In this document: one piece after another, positions 30,488 through 41,667 of the stretch
Layout: each line of letters opens with the position of its first letter
How positions within the stretch are numbered: the stretch's first letter is position 1
Assembly (NCBI GenBank): GCA_030692765.1
Contig: JAUYUB010000010.1
Span: forward strand, 108,010 to 172,009
Source of the DNA: Sulfuricurvum sp.
GTDB lineage: Bacteria > Campylobacterota > Campylobacteria > Campylobacterales > Sulfurimonadaceae
DNA: 64,000 nt
Direction of reading: 5' to 3'
Position numbers and translations under genes: made by a program
Notes under the pieces: model-generated
The model's input: only the letters and a program-made list of their open reading frames with translations
The model's database searches: none
Told to the model about the DNA's origin: nothing

Positions 30488-31727
30488 TTTCGATTACCTG
30501 TGAGCGAACACTACGGTGATCGTTCATCGCTTCATACTCGTCTCCAATGGATAATTCATCGAGATCGATGACTTTCCCCATTTTCGAAATTTGTGCAAAA
30601 CCCCGTTTGTTTTTATGTTTTGGATGCTGTGATTCAAAAGCTTCCATCAGTTGAGAAACTAAAGCTTTACGCTGACGCAACACATTTTGGGCATATTCAC
30701 CAAGACGCTCTTTGAGAGGGACGAGATCACGGGTAGATCGTTGAACATTCATCATGATTTGCGTATTCAATCGTTCTTTTAATTCGTTTATCTGCTGACG
30801 CTGAGCTGACAAACGATGTTCAACCCCGTGGCGTTTGAAAGACTCCTGCATATTCACAAGCTGTTCACGCTTACGTTCCAGCCTCTGTATAATCATTCCA
30901 TAGGCACTGTAGCGCATCTCATCAATGCTTTGGATCAATTCATTGCGATCGGGTAGTAACATCTGCATAGCGGCACTGGGAGTCGGTGCACGCAAATCTG
31001 CGACATAGTCACTGATAACCCAGTCAATTTCATGCCCAACTGCCGATACTACTGGAGTTTTTAATGCGTACAGCGCATCCGCAACCACTTCTTCGTTAAA
31101 TGCCCACAAATCCTCGATACTTCCGCCGCCGCGACCTACGATAATGGCATCCGCCTTTAACGTATCCGCATAATGCAACCCATCTGCTATCAGTCCTGCT
31201 GCCATAGTGCCTTGAACCAATACATCAATGACGATGAGTTTGACAAGCGGCCATCGCTGTGACGCCACGCGCTGCATATCCTGCAAGGCAGCGCCTGTCG
31301 CAGACGTAACTAAAACAATGCTTTGAGGATATTTTGGAAAGACTTTTTTTCGTGCTGAATCAAAATAGCCTTTTGCTTCCAGCTTTTTTTTCAACTGTTC
31401 AAAGGCAACCGCTAATGCCCCCTGTCCATAGGGTTCAGCGCTGACGCAGTTGATCTGATATTCGCCACGCGGTTTGTACAGTGACAGTGCCCCATGGATA
31501 ACCACATGCGCCCCTTCGCTCAGGGCAAATTTTAATCGTGCGGCATTGCCGCGAAACATAACGCATTTGATTGAAGAATCGGCATCTTTGAGGGTGAAAT
31601 AAATATGACCGCTGTTGTGATTGGTAATGCGCGAGAGTTCCCCCTCAACACTGACAAATTCAAAGGTTGTCTCAAGCAGCGTCTTGATCTGTTCATTAAG
31701 CCCAGAGACGCTTAGCGTCGTATTCAT
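30474..31727 (-). CDS. xseA: exodeoxyribonuclease VII large subunit
   Basis: OB-fold N-terminus, VTSATGAALQDM, IVGRGGGSIEDLWAFNEE. Confidence 0.95.
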   Translation of the reverse strand: MNTTLSVSGLNEQIKTLLETTFEFVSVEGELSRITNHNSGHIYFTLKDADSSIKCVMFRGNAARLKFALSEGAHVVIHGALSLYKPRGEYQINCVSAEPYGQGALAVAFEQLKKKLEAKGYFDSARKKVFPKYPQSIVLVTSATGAALQDMQRVASQRWPLVKLIVIDVLVQGTMAAGLIADGLHYADTLKADAIIVGRGGGSIEDLWAFNEEVVADALYALKTPVVSAVGHEIDWVISDYVADLRAPTPSAAMQMLLPDRNELIQSIDEMRYSAYGMIIQRLERKREQLVNMQESFKRHGVEHRLSAQRQQINELKERLNTQIMMNVQRSTRDLVPLKERLGEYAQNVLRQRKALVSQLMEAFESQHPKHKNKRGFAQISKMGKVIDLDELSIGDEYEAMNDHRSVRSQVIEIIST

Positions 31728-32455
31728 TTTTTACGAGCAATCATTAGTGATGAGATGTCCATCGAAAAGCTTTTCGTATACAACATCTCAAAGCCTGATT
31801 CAACAAGCTCCTGTTGCATTCTTGCTACCGTTAAGAACCCATCGATCGAATCAGGTAAATATTTATATGCCTCATAATTTTTTGAAATAAATCCGCCCAA
31901 TCGTGGCAATACGTTGCCCATGTACCAATCACGGATTTTACCAAGGGCAGAGGGGTTTTCATTTTTCATAAATTCTAAGATGACCACCAAACCGCCAGGC
32001 TTTAACACACGATTAAATTCCAAAAGCGCCTCTTTACGCTCCATCACATTACGAATGCCGTATGAGATACTGATAATATCTGCACTCTCATCAGCTCGTG
32101 GCAATTGGGTCGCAGGGGCAATAAAAAAGCTCGAATCTGGAAATTTATCACGTCCAACGCCCACCATTCCCTCGCTTGGATCAACGCCCACGATCTCGTC
32201 AATGGACACACCAGTATCACGTGCTACACTTTGCCAATATCCCATCATATCGCCCGTACCACACGCCACATCCACAATTTTCAATGGTTTGTTAGAGCAA
32301 TAGCTAAACGCTTGACTACATCCTTTTTTACGCCAGACGATATCCACTCCCATCGAGAGAATTCGGTTGGCTTTATCGTATGTTGGAGCGATTTCATCGA
32401 ACATAGAGACTATTTTTTCTTGCTTAGTCACATTTACCCTTTTCTCTTCATCCAT
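31724..32455 (-). CDS. ubiE: demethylmenaquinone methyltransferase UbiE/MenG
   Basis: MFDEIAPTYDKANRILSMGVDIVWRK; VDVACGTGDMM. Confidence 0.95.
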   Translation of the reverse strand: MDEEKRVNVTKQEKIVSMFDEIAPTYDKANRILSMGVDIVWRKKGCSQAFSYCSNKPLKIVDVACGTGDMMGYWQSVARDTGVSIDEIVGVDPSEGMVGVGRDKFPDSSFFIAPATQLPRADESADIISISYGIRNVMERKEALLEFNRVLKPGGLVVILEFMKNENPSALGKIRDWYMGNVLPRLGGFISKNYEAYKYLPDSIDGFLTVARMQQELVESGFEMLYTKSFSMDISSLMIARKK

Positions 32456-33453
32456 AGGATGATATCTTCTTGAATTCTAGCGCTCATTACCTCAAAATCC
32501 TCTTGATGATGGCCGATAGTTGCCTTTCCACCGCCAATTTTAGGGGCAATGTAACCCAAATACCAATCGCATACATCACGCGAAGCTTGCATCATAGAAG
32601 CACCACCTTCTATCATCACCAACTTATAAGATTGAATCTTATCCAATGTTGAATCGACAAATACTTCTCTTTTATCTACCCTAAATAGCGGAATCGATTG
32701 ATCAAAATCCGCTGTATGCGAGTATATAAGCACATCAGGCGCTTTTCCACCCACCAATCGCGCATCCAATGTCGGACGGTCTGTGCGTACCGTGTTTCCG
32801 CCAATAACAATCAAATCACATTTATCTCTCAACGCATGGACATGCTCACGTGATTGCATAGAACTTATAATCCCGCCATCTACGCTTCCATCAAGTCGTT
32901 GTGCCCATTTAAAAAAAACAAACGGCTTTACTTGCCATTTTAAAAACGGTTCTAAAAGCTGCTGCCCTTTTTTTTCAATCACACTAAAATGACACTCAAT
33001 TCCTGCTTGCTCTAACTGGGCTCTACCATTCGAGGCGATTGGATTGGTATCCGCACACGCAATGAAAAGTTTTTGCATCCCAAGTGTTGCTATGAGATTG
33101 GCACACGAAGGAGTTTTTCCACTGTGCGCACATGGTTCCAACGTCACTGCCATCGAGATAGTGTTAAAAAGTCCGTTATGATTTTTTGAAAGATAGTCAT
33201 GTATTGTGCATGAATCCTCAACTGATGCAATAGTGGTGTCGTTAGAGAGAAGCGTATATGCATCCCGCAAAGCGTACACTTCAGCATGAGGACCACCCGC
33301 TATTTTATGGGCACCAATTGAGAGTATTTCACCTGACGCACCGATACAAACAGCGCCTACAGCAGGATTAGGAAAGGTTAAGAGTTGATAGTCCCACGCC
33401 GCTTTGAGCGCGAGATTCATAGCAGAGAGTTCAGCGGCGGTATTCATCACCAC
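32434..33453 (-). CDS. ribD: riboflavin biosynthesis deaminase/reductase RibD
   Basis: PNPAVGAVCI, GGPHAEVYAL, TLEPCAHSGKTPSCANLI; C-terminal reductase domain. Confidence 0.93.
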   Translation of the reverse strand: MVMNTAAELSAMNLALKAAWDYQLLTFPNPAVGAVCIGASGEILSIGAHKIAGGPHAEVYALRDAYTLLSNDTTIASVEDSCTIHDYLSKNHNGLFNTISMAVTLEPCAHSGKTPSCANLIATLGMQKLFIACADTNPIASNGRAQLEQAGIECHFSVIEKKGQQLLEPFLKWQVKPFVFFKWAQRLDGSVDGGIISSMQSREHVHALRDKCDLIVIGGNTVRTDRPTLDARLVGGKAPDVLIYSHTADFDQSIPLFRVDKREVFVDSTLDKIQSYKLVMIEGGASMMQASRDVCDWYLGYIAPKIGGGKATIGHHQEDFEVMSARIQEDIILWMKRKG

Positions 33454-33878
33454 TCAAAATAGGTCTTAGCCTTGTTAATAGAGCGAAAAGGGATAGATTT
33501 CTCACCCTCTTCTTTTATTTTGATGGTCACATTTTCACTGTTTGCAGCAATCAGTTCACCCTCAATTTTTTCTTTTTCAATCGTTGTAACCGATACTTTT
33601 TCACCAATTGATTGGACAAAATGCTCAATTGATTTAAGGCGACGCTCAATACCCGGAGAGCTCACTTCAAGACGATAGTCACCGCTTACAGGAACAGTTA
33701 TGTCCAAAAGAGGAGAGATCAAATGTGATAGATTCGCACATTGATCCAAACTCACCCCGCCCGGTGCCGTTACGCTGACACGGTAAATCGTGTTTTCATT
33801 TTCATTAACGATGCCAATATCATAGAGCCCAAGCCCTACTGATTCAACCATTTTTTTGATATCACTTTCAAGACTCAT
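33447..33878 (-). CDS. rimP: ribosome maturation factor RimP
   Basis: VSAPGGVSLDQCANLSHLISPLLD...EVSSPGIERRLKS; internal start [10 protein letters not shown] preferred. Confidence 0.92.
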   Translation of the reverse strand: MSLESDIKKMVESVGLGLYDIGIVNENENTIYRVSVTAPGGVSLDQCANLSHLISPLLDITVPVSGDYRLEVSSPGIERRLKSIEHFVQSIGEKVSVTTIEKEKIEGELIAANSENVTIKIKEEGEKSIPFRSINKAKTYFEW

Positions 33879-34233
33879 CTTTCTTCTCCTTAGCGATTTT
33901 AGCAAAAAGTGCCTCAATATTTTGGCTTCGCTTTAGAGTATCATCAAAGACAAACGTCAATGTAGGGGAGCGAAACCACCCTTGATCACGTAAACAGTAC
34001 TCTTCAATAATCGGACGAGCTTTTTCAAGCATACGAATAAACGTAGCCTTCTCTTGTGGGGTATAGAAATGTGGATCGAGATAAATCTTTGCGTCGCTTC
34101 GGCCTTTTGAACATTTAACATCGATAACATCGACTTCTCGAAGACGTGCGTCAGAGAGTTGCGAGAGGGCTTCAGGAATCAACTCTTTAAGAATTGATTC
34201 TGTCCGTTTTACTTTAATCTGTCCAGGAGTCAC
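33868..34233 (-). CDS. rbfA: ribosome-binding factor A
   Basis: [22 protein letters not shown]; between infB and rimP. Confidence 0.9.
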   Translation of the reverse strand: MTPGQIKVKRTESILKELIPEALSQLSDARLREVDVIDVKCSKGRSDAKIYLDPHFYTPQEKATFIRMLEKARPIIEEYCLRDQGWFRSPTLTFVFDDTLKRSQNIEALFAKIAKEKKDES

Positions 34234-36782
34234 AGGGTTACTTTTTTCTCAATTTTCTTGAAGGTCTCAATAACGTCACCGACTTTAACATCCGTGTATC
34301 CGTTCAGAACAACACCACAATCAAAGCCTTTGGTGACTTCTTTAACATCGTCTTTGAAACGTCGTAATGATGTTAGATCACCCTCATGGATAACAACACC
34401 CTCACGAATAACACGTACCATTCCACCACGTACAAGCTTACCGTCAACAACCACACATCCTGCGATTGTTCCCGCACCTTTTGGCATTGGGAAGGTATCA
34501 CGCACTTCTGCTTGACCTGTGTTTTCTTCACGGAACTGTGGAGCCATCATACCTGTCAACATAAGCTTGATATCATCTATCAACTCATAAATGATCGAGT
34601 ATGTCTTGATGTCAACACCCATTTGCTTTGCAGAGGCTTTTACATTACCTGTAGGACGGACATTAAATCCAAGCAAGGCACAGTTTTCACTGTTATTGAC
34701 CAAAGCAACGTCATTTTCCGTAATTCCACCGACACCGCTGGAAATAACTTCAACTTTAACTTCTTCATTACGAAGATCCGCAAGGGCTGCTTTAATCGCT
34801 TCAAGAGAACCGTGTACGTCTGTTTTAAGAACGACTTTCAATGCTTTGATACGGCCTTCAACTACCAATGACGTCAACTCATCGAATGTTGTTTTAGTAC
34901 TCAGTGATAGTTCACGGTGACGATCGTACTCGTAACGTTTTTGCGCGTATTCACGTGCTTCTCTGTCACTTTCCATAGCCATCATTACTTCGCCAGATGG
35001 CGGTACTTCATTAAGACCTACAACCACTGCCGTTTGGCTTGGTCCAATCTGTTGCAGCTGTGCTTTACGATCGTTGATAAGAGCACGTACACGCCCGTAT
35101 GAACCACCACAAACGATGTTATCTCCAACTTTAAGAGTACCGTTTTGTACGATTACTGTTGCAACCGGTCCACGCCCTTTTTCAAGTGTACTTTCAACTA
35201 CAACTGCTTTTGCCATAGCCGTAGGATCTGCTTGAAGTTCCATGATCTCAGATTGCAATAAAATTGCTTCGAGCAATTCATCAATACCTGTCATAGCTTT
35301 TGCAGATACACCAACGAATTCAATGTCTCCACCCCACTCGATCGGGTTAAGTCCAAGCTCTGACATTTGCCCTTTAACCAAGTCAGGATTAGCTCCTGGT
35401 TTGTCCATTTTATTGATAGCGACGATAACCGGAACTTTTGCATCTTTTGCATGCTGTACGGCTTCACGTGTTTGAGGCTTCACACCGTCATCCGCAGCAA
35501 CAACGATGATGATAATATCGGTCAACTGTGCACCGCGAGCACGCATTGCACTAAATGCTTCGTGTCCAGGAGTATCCAAGAAAGTAATCAACTTACCCTT
35601 TTGCTCAACAGAATACGCACCGATGTGTTGCGTGATTCCACCTGCTTCACCGTGTGCTACTTTTGCATTACGGATTGCATCAAGTAACGATGTCTTACCA
35701 TGGTCAACGTGTCCCATGATCGTAATGACCGGTGGACGCTCTTCCAAATGCTCAGAATCAACCAATGACTCATCATACGCTTCTTCAAGATTGAAAGCGT
35801 CTTTTGGATCAATTGTCGTTACTTCAACATCGAATTCGCTGGCTAAGATTTCGATTTCATCTTTGCCCAAAAAGTCGTTTTTAGTTACCATCATACCAAG
35901 GTCAAAAAGGACTTTGATGACATTAGAAATACTTTGGCCCACTTTTTCCGCAAACTCATAAACGCGCACGTCTTCTGGAATCTCTACATGGGTGATAACT
36001 TCGTCTTCTTTTGCATCTTTAGAATATTTTTTACGCGCTTCTCTTGAAACTTTACGAGGCTTGCCTTTATTGGCACCTTGTTTTTTACCCGCGTTACGTC
36101 CAGGTGGTTTTTTCTCTCTTGGCTTCTGCTCTTCTTCTGGTGGAAGATTTTGCCCTAAATCATTAAGATCCATCAATACTACTTGATTTTCTTCATAATC
36201 CATAGATACGTTAGAGATGTCTCCACCGAAAATATCAAGTCTTACACCCTGATCTTTTCGTTGCGTAGGCGCATTAGTATGAGATTTTTTTGCTTTTTTA
36301 GCTTCAAGCTCACGCTGTACTTCTACGCTGACTTTTCCGTACTGAGATACGTTTGCCATTTCATGTTTAACGGTAGGGACAACTGCTTCTTCAACAGGAC
36401 GTACTTTTTTGACAATCTTTAAACCAGAACGTTTTGGCGCATCGGCCTCAGAAGGCTCTACAGTAGATTGCTCGTTAGTCACGCTTACAGCTTGAGGTGT
36501 GGATACAGGTTCAACTTCTACTGTAGTAACCGATGCTTTCGTTTCGGCCTTGACTTCTGCCTTAGGGACTACAACTTCTTCTTGAGCAGCTACTTTTGGT
36601 TCGTGACTTTCGACACCTGCTCCGCTCATGATGTAGTTCATGATTTTTTCAGCCTCTTCCATTGATACGGTACTTGAAGCTGTTTTTAAGTTCAACCCCA
36701 TTGCTGTTGCTTTATCAACAACCTCTTTAGAATTGATACCAAGTTCTTTGGCAATTTCATGAACTCTTACTTTATCCATCAT
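34230..36782 (-). CDS. infB: translation initiation factor IF-2
   Basis: [43 protein letters not shown]; 850 aa. Confidence 0.98.
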   Translation of the reverse strand: MMDKVRVHEIAKELGINSKEVVDKATAMGLNLKTASSTVSMEEAEKIMNYIMSGAGVESHEPKVAAQEEVVVPKAEVKAETKASVTTVEVEPVSTPQAVSVTNEQSTVEPSEADAPKRSGLKIVKKVRPVEEAVVPTVKHEMANVSQYGKVSVEVQRELEAKKAKKSHTNAPTQRKDQGVRLDIFGGDISNVSMDYEENQVVLMDLNDLGQNLPPEEEQKPREKKPPGRNAGKKQGANKGKPRKVSREARKKYSKDAKEDEVITHVEIPEDVRVYEFAEKVGQSISNVIKVLFDLGMMVTKNDFLGKDEIEILASEFDVEVTTIDPKDAFNLEEAYDESLVDSEHLEERPPVITIMGHVDHGKTSLLDAIRNAKVAHGEAGGITQHIGAYSVEQKGKLITFLDTPGHEAFSAMRARGAQLTDIIIIVVAADDGVKPQTREAVQHAKDAKVPVIVAINKMDKPGANPDLVKGQMSELGLNPIEWGGDIEFVGVSAKAMTGIDELLEAILLQSEIMELQADPTAMAKAVVVESTLEKGRGPVATVIVQNGTLKVGDNIVCGGSYGRVRALINDRKAQLQQIGPSQTAVVVGLNEVPPSGEVMMAMESDREAREYAQKRYEYDRHRELSLSTKTTFDELTSLVVEGRIKALKVVLKTDVHGSLEAIKAALADLRNEEVKVEVISSGVGGITENDVALVNNSENCALLGFNVRPTGNVKASAKQMGVDIKTYSIIYELIDDIKLMLTGMMAPQFREENTGQAEVRDTFPMPKGAGTIAGCVVVDGKLVRGGMVRVIREGVVIHEGDLTSLRRFKDDVKEVTKGFDCGVVLNGYTDVKVGDVIETFKKIEKKVTL

Positions 36783-37035
36783 TAACGACTATCTCCTTTA
36801 ACCGATTCATAAGCATATCAAGTGCGTTGCTTTTACACTGTCGGGCGAGAAGCCCTGGAGTTTTTTTATGCTCAACACAGGCTGAACATAGATAAAAACT
36901 TCGCCCCATCCCGCTATGGGATTCCAAAACTCCCTGACGACATTGAAGCCGAATAAGGGACGATTGGTTAGAGCGTTCGCGACATACCACACACATACGC
37001 GTTGGTTGATTTACAATTTGCGCCATTATATCCAA
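36772..37035 (-). CDS. YlxR/RnpM family (DUF448) protein
   Basis: [19 protein letters not shown]; upstream of infB. Confidence 0.88.
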   Translation of the reverse strand: MDIMAQIVNQPTRMCVVCRERSNQSSLIRLQCRQGVLESHSGMGRSFYLCSACVEHKKTPGLLARQCKSNALDMLMNRLKEIVVNDG

Positions 37036-37046
37036 TACTTCCTTAG

Positions 37047-37928
37047 TTACCGTTCGATAACCAGTCCATCATTGTCAAAGCCAAGAATTTTTACTTCAAA
37101 ATCTGGAAATGCATCTCTAAATTTATCTGCCATTCCCAATGCATCTTCATCATACACCATATTAAAGAAAGTGGATCCGCTTCCAGAAAGCGTGCTCATC
37201 AGCGCTCCGTTATCATACGCCATTTTTTGTACTTCAAAAAGTTCTGGAAGCATTTTCATTCGTACTCGTTGATGAAATCGGTCTTGGGTTGAGAGACGTA
37301 ACATTTCCCAATCTTCATTAAAAAATGCTCCTACCGTTACTGCCGTATGGGAGAGATTGAACACTGCACTCTCTTTGCTGTACGATCGCGGAAGTGTCGT
37401 ACGGGATTTAGCTGTCGAAATTGGTTTATTCGGGATAACAACTACCGCTCTCAAATAGTCAGGCATGTGCTTTCGCTGGGAAAAAACTTTTTGCTTTTCA
37501 ACCATTGCGCAGTTAAAGCCCCCCATTACTGCCGGAGTGATGTTATCAGGATGCGACTCATAAATCAGGGCATGATTCAAAACACGGCGCTTTGAAACTT
37601 TAACTCCGGCAGCCTCATGTGCACAGCTGATCGCACTGACGATAACCGCAGATGAACTTCCAAGCCCGCGTGACATAGGGATCTGATTGTAAAACGTAAA
37701 TTTAAAATTTTGGCGTTTTTGCGTAAGACGGCGATAATGCTCGTTGAAAATACTCACGAACAGATTATTCCCTTTAAGTCTCGGATTATTTTCCCCCTCC
37801 CCTTTAATAGCTACTGTAAAAAAACGAGACGGGACTAATTCCACGCGATTGCGTAAATCGACGGCCAATCCCAATGAATCAAATCCTGGTCCTAAATTTG
37901 CACTGGTTGCGGGTACACTTATAAACAC
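37047..37928 (-). CDS. thrB: homoserine kinase
   Basis: [36 protein letters not shown]. Confidence 0.95.
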   Translation of the reverse strand: MFISVPATSANLGPGFDSLGLAVDLRNRVELVPSRFFTVAIKGEGENNPRLKGNNLFVSIFNEHYRRLTQKRQNFKFTFYNQIPMSRGLGSSSAVIVSAISCAHEAAGVKVSKRRVLNHALIYESHPDNITPAVMGGFNCAMVEKQKVFSQRKHMPDYLRAVVVIPNKPISTAKSRTTLPRSYSKESAVFNLSHTAVTVGAFFNEDWEMLRLSTQDRFHQRVRMKMLPELFEVQKMAYDNGALMSTLSGSGSTFFNMVYDEDALGMADKFRDAFPDFEVKILGFDNDGLVIER

Positions 37929-37937
37929 TCTATTTCC

Positions 37938-38393
37938 TTACCCAACCGCTTCAATTCCATAATATGGGGCACTGTCAGTATTAAAATTCTTTACTTCTAT
38001 TGTCTGCGGAAGCTCAAATCCTTTGAGAACCGGATTGTCTAACGGCTCCACGCCAATCGTATTGCTATTTTTAACAAAATAGAGCTTTCCTACTGCTTTT
38101 ATAGGATGATTTTTGTTAAAAAAGAACCCATCTACTGCTAATAGAGGAATATTTCGTACAATGCTCAACGTTTTTAAAAAAAGATACGCCACCTTGATCC
38201 CCATAAAACTGCCGGGACCATTTGCATAGATCAGATGTTTGAGACGATAGCGATTCAGCACATCTTCAAAGATCAAAGGAAGGACATCCGAACCCAATCC
38301 GTCATCTTTAATGGATTCGATCAGTTGCCCCTGTTCATCGTATATCCCAACATAGACAGGACTTCCAAGCGCAATGATAAGCGCATTATGCAT
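37938..38393 (-). CDS. TsaB-like (t6A biosynthesis) protein, short form
   Basis: IIALGSPVYVGIYDEQGQLIES; LIYANGPGSFMGIKVAYLFLKTL resembles the TsaB GPGSFTGIR motif; 151 aa. Confidence 0.7.
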   Translation of the reverse strand: MHNALIIALGSPVYVGIYDEQGQLIESIKDDGLGSDVLPLIFEDVLNRYRLKHLIYANGPGSFMGIKVAYLFLKTLSIVRNIPLLAVDGFFFNKNHPIKAVGKLYFVKNSNTIGVEPLDNPVLKGFELPQTIEVKNFNTDSAPYYGIEAVG

Positions 38394-39273
38394 ACGCTTT
38401 GACCAGTTCTTCCGATTCTGCCGTAACGAGTTCTACAATCTCATAGTTAGCAGGATCTTTTAAAAGCTCAAGGGTTAGCTTATGATTTAAATCATGGCTC
38501 CCAGCAAAGGCTTCATAATTTCCGATAAAGTTCATCCCGATCAGTGACATATCACCAATGGCATCGAGAATTTTGTGGCGTACAAACTCATCACTAAATC
38601 GCAATCCTTCCGGATTAAGTACTTTTTTATCATCCAAGACGACTGCATTTTCCAAGCTTCCGCCCAAAGCAAGCCCCTTGGAACGAAGGTACTGAACCTC
38701 ATGCACAAATCCGAAAGTACGTGCTCTGGCAATCTCTTTTTTGTAGTTTTCTTTGGTGAATTTCAATACATAACTTTGTTTATCGATTGCCGGATGCGAA
38801 AATTTGATCGTAAAGTCGTAACTGAGGTCCTCCGAGGGAGAAAGCTTGACATACTTGTCCCCCTCTTGAACCGTAACCTCTTGTTTAATACGCATAATTT
38901 TTTTAGGACTTTCCAGTTCCCTAATTCCAGCTTCATCCAAAAGCATGCAAAAGCTCATGGACGAACCGTCCATTACCGGTACTTCATCCGCATTGACCAC
39001 CACACGAATATTGTCAATACCATACGCATAAATAGCAGAAAGCATATGCTCGATAGTGGAAATGACGACACCGTCTTTCCCAATCACGGTTGCCATCTTT
39101 GTATCCACGACGTTTGAAGGTGTCAAAGGGATAGAGACCCCTGCATCACTACGAAAAAAAACGATACCGCTGTTGCTTTCAAGGGGTTCCAGTCGTAAAT
39201 GTACAGGCACACCTTTGTGCAGTCCGATACCGACCATTTCCACACTTTTGGCGATGGTTGTCTGTCTTTTCAT
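38386..39273 (-). CDS. lpxC: UDP-3-O-acyl-N-acetylglucosamine deacetylase
   Basis: SVEMVGIGLHKGVPVHLRL, EHMLSAIYAYGIDN, RHKILDAIGDMSLIG. Confidence 0.97.
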   Translation of the reverse strand: MKRQTTIAKSVEMVGIGLHKGVPVHLRLEPLESNSGIVFFRSDAGVSIPLTPSNVVDTKMATVIGKDGVVISTIEHMLSAIYAYGIDNIRVVVNADEVPVMDGSSMSFCMLLDEAGIRELESPKKIMRIKQEVTVQEGDKYVKLSPSEDLSYDFTIKFSHPAIDKQSYVLKFTKENYKKEIARARTFGFVHEVQYLRSKGLALGGSLENAVVLDDKKVLNPEGLRFSDEFVRHKILDAIGDMSLIGMNFIGNYEAFAGSHDLNHKLTLELLKDPANYEIVELVTAESEELVKAYA

Positions 39274-39318
39274 ACTCTTTCCTTAAACCGGGACATGCAT
39301 TGTATTATAGCCACTTTC

Positions 39319-40689
39319 TTACTGCTGGTCGATAAACATCTTGGCTGAATCAATAACATTGGTTATATTATCAGAAATCCATTTGCTGTCCATCCACTCT
39401 TCCGGACGTACTTCAATCCCCTGAACCAAAATCCCAAAATGGAGATGATCTCCCATTGCGTAACCGCTCATACCGGTCTTAGCAATCTCTTGTTGAGACA
39501 TTACATGATCTTTTTCTTGAACATGCAGCTGCGAACAGTGTCCATAAAGTGTATAAAGCCCAAATCCATGGTCAACGATCGGAAGATTTCCGTAAATACC
39601 GTTGGACTTAGCGAAAATAACATTTCCGCCATTTGAACTTTTTATAGAACCCATCTGCACGCTCGCCAAATCCAATCCCATATGATAAGCTTGACTCACA
39701 TTCTCTTGGCCCTTGTAGCTGTAAATACGATGATCTCCGAAATCTGCTACTTTTTGCCCATTTACCAATGGATAAAAAGGTACAGGTCTAAAATCACTCA
39801 CCATTGCATTGGAAACTTTGGAAGTGATCTGATGAATGATTTTTTCATTATCAGAACGTACTTTTTCGTTGATAATACGAAACTGCTCAAGTCGGTCATC
39901 CACTCCGATGGTCTGCTGATACACATTGGCAAGTTCTGCAATTTTACCATCCAAAAAGGCATCACTGAGTTCGATGTTAGATACTTTATACGCATGATCT
40001 TTTAATCGAACAGGAACAGAGCTTTTCGTTTCATTGCCCGCCTTATCACGAGCAACAACCGTTGCGCTGAAACTTGGAGCCTGCACCGGCCATGCTAACA
40101 ACGAAGCGTAATAACCCGGTTTGTAAAAAGGCTGCGCTGTAAACGTTTTTCCGAAATTGGTTTGAATTTTCAGGCTTTCCATATGAGGATCACTTGCCTT
40201 AAAAATAACAATAGCCGATCCCCCTTTTTGAATCTTATACGAGCTTGAAATCACTGAGAGGATAGGACGGCGCTGATCGATCACTAGGGTTACCTGTTGA
40301 GTGAACGTGTTACCCATAAAAAGGCCCCAAAGACTGTTGTCTGTTGCTTCAATCTTCAATACAACTGATTGAGACTCAACACTTCTCTGACCTTTTGGTG
40401 GAAGTACTTCAAATACTCTTTTTTTCTCTTTGCTTGTTTCTGAATCATCCACAACAACCCAGTCGTCATGATCCGTAGAGATCGTGGCTTTAAACGATTT
40501 CAATCCACTTTCATCTTCAACACTGACATGAATAGGTTCTTGAAAATTCCAATACCCATCATGAGAAATAGTCACCATTGGATCATTGCGTTCAAACATC
40601 GGCGAGAATGCCATAAATCCAATCGCCCCAACTACTGCTAATCCAAACGCCCAACCTATAATTCCTGAACCACTATTTCGTCTTCTCAT
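39319..40689 (-). CDS. M23 family metallopeptidase with N-terminal TM
   Basis: QAYHMGLDLASVQM...ADHGFGLYTLYGHCSQ-type region with GDHLHFGILVQG; single N-terminal TM. Confidence 0.9.
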   Translation of the reverse strand: MRRRNSGSGIIGWAFGLAVVGAIGFMAFSPMFERNDPMVTISHDGYWNFQEPIHVSVEDESGLKSFKATISTDHDDWVVVDDSETSKEKKRVFEVLPPKGQRSVESQSVVLKIEATDNSLWGLFMGNTFTQQVTLVIDQRRPILSVISSSYKIQKGGSAIVIFKASDPHMESLKIQTNFGKTFTAQPFYKPGYYASLLAWPVQAPSFSATVVARDKAGNETKSSVPVRLKDHAYKVSNIELSDAFLDGKIAELANVYQQTIGVDDRLEQFRIINEKVRSDNEKIIHQITSKVSNAMVSDFRPVPFYPLVNGQKVADFGDHRIYSYKGQENVSQAYHMGLDLASVQMGSIKSSNGGNVIFAKSNGIYGNLPIVDHGFGLYTLYGHCSQLHVQEKDHVMSQQEIAKTGMSGYAMGDHLHFGILVQGIEVRPEEWMDSKWISDNITNVIDSAKMFIDQQ

Positions 40690-41618
40690 CCTATCTCCTG
40701 TCGTATATAACTGATAATTTCTTCTCTTATTTGTTCCAACGGTTTATCCATCACTTTGGCACCCGCGCGATCATGATGACCTCCGCCGCCATATCGCTGC
40801 ATCATCTCAGAAGCGTTCACAACTCCATCACTGCGTAAGGAGACACCAATTCCCCCTTTTTTGCGCACTGCTAACAGCAAGGCCGTATTAACGATTTTCA
40901 AAGTGACCGCTTCATCCAAGACTGCTTTGCAATCTCCCAGTGAAGCTCCCGTGAAAACCAAAAGTTCCTGATCCACTTCAAACAGCGCCAATTGACCATC
41001 CAAAACAAGCTGCATCCGCTTTAACATCTCGGCTTGAAGCCTCAAAGAAGCCAATGTTTTGCTGTTATAAAGCCCATTAACACATTCTTCATGATTAGCG
41101 CCCAGTTCAAGCAGTCGATGCGCCATACTAAAAATTTTGAGTGTGCATCTGGGATCACGGAAACATTTCGTGTCGTCCATCAATCCGGCATAAAGCGCAT
41201 TTGCCATTTTACCATTGATTTTTATATCCTGACCGATAAACCATTCATACACTACTTGTGTTGTACTCATGGCAGACGTATCTATGTAGTTGAGTGTGCC
41301 ATATTGGTCATTACTGATATGATGATCAAAGTTTATAAGTTCACCCATATAATCCACTCCCAATCTCCCAAAACTCCCGCAATCAAAACTGATTGCCAAA
41401 TCTGCATCCAGCGGAAAACGGTTGCTAATTTTGTCCGTCCATGGTATAAAGGAGAGGTGAGGCGCGATAGTGGGCGAAGAACAATAAAAAGTGATTTTCT
41501 TTTGCGTGCGCAAGAGATAAGAATAAAAAGCGGATGCGGACCCTAACGAATCAGCATCAGGATTTTCGTGTGCGATTAGGACAATGTGATTTGATTTCTC
41601 AATCAAGGAGGATGGCAT
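40686..41618 (-). CDS. DHH family phosphoesterase (NrnA-like)
   Basis: IVLIAHENPDADSLGSASA, NFDHHISND, GGGGHHDRAGAKV. Confidence 0.93.
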   Translation of the reverse strand: MPSSLIEKSNHIVLIAHENPDADSLGSASAFYSYLLRTQKKITFYCSSPTIAPHLSFIPWTDKISNRFPLDADLAISFDCGSFGRLGVDYMGELINFDHHISNDQYGTLNYIDTSAMSTTQVVYEWFIGQDIKINGKMANALYAGLMDDTKCFRDPRCTLKIFSMAHRLLELGANHEECVNGLYNSKTLASLRLQAEMLKRMQLVLDGQLALFEVDQELLVFTGASLGDCKAVLDEAVTLKIVNTALLLAVRKKGGIGVSLRSDGVVNASEMMQRYGGGGHHDRAGAKVMDKPLEQIREEIISYIRQEIG

Positions 41619-41667
41619 CGCGTACTCTTATTTTTTAGGATAATTCAAGAACGCGATTTTACCATAC

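Noticed and set aside
34258-36665. Many plus-strand ORFs of 60-160 aa opposite infB
   Set aside because: Shadow ORFs antisense to a highly conserved gene, with no domain-like translations.
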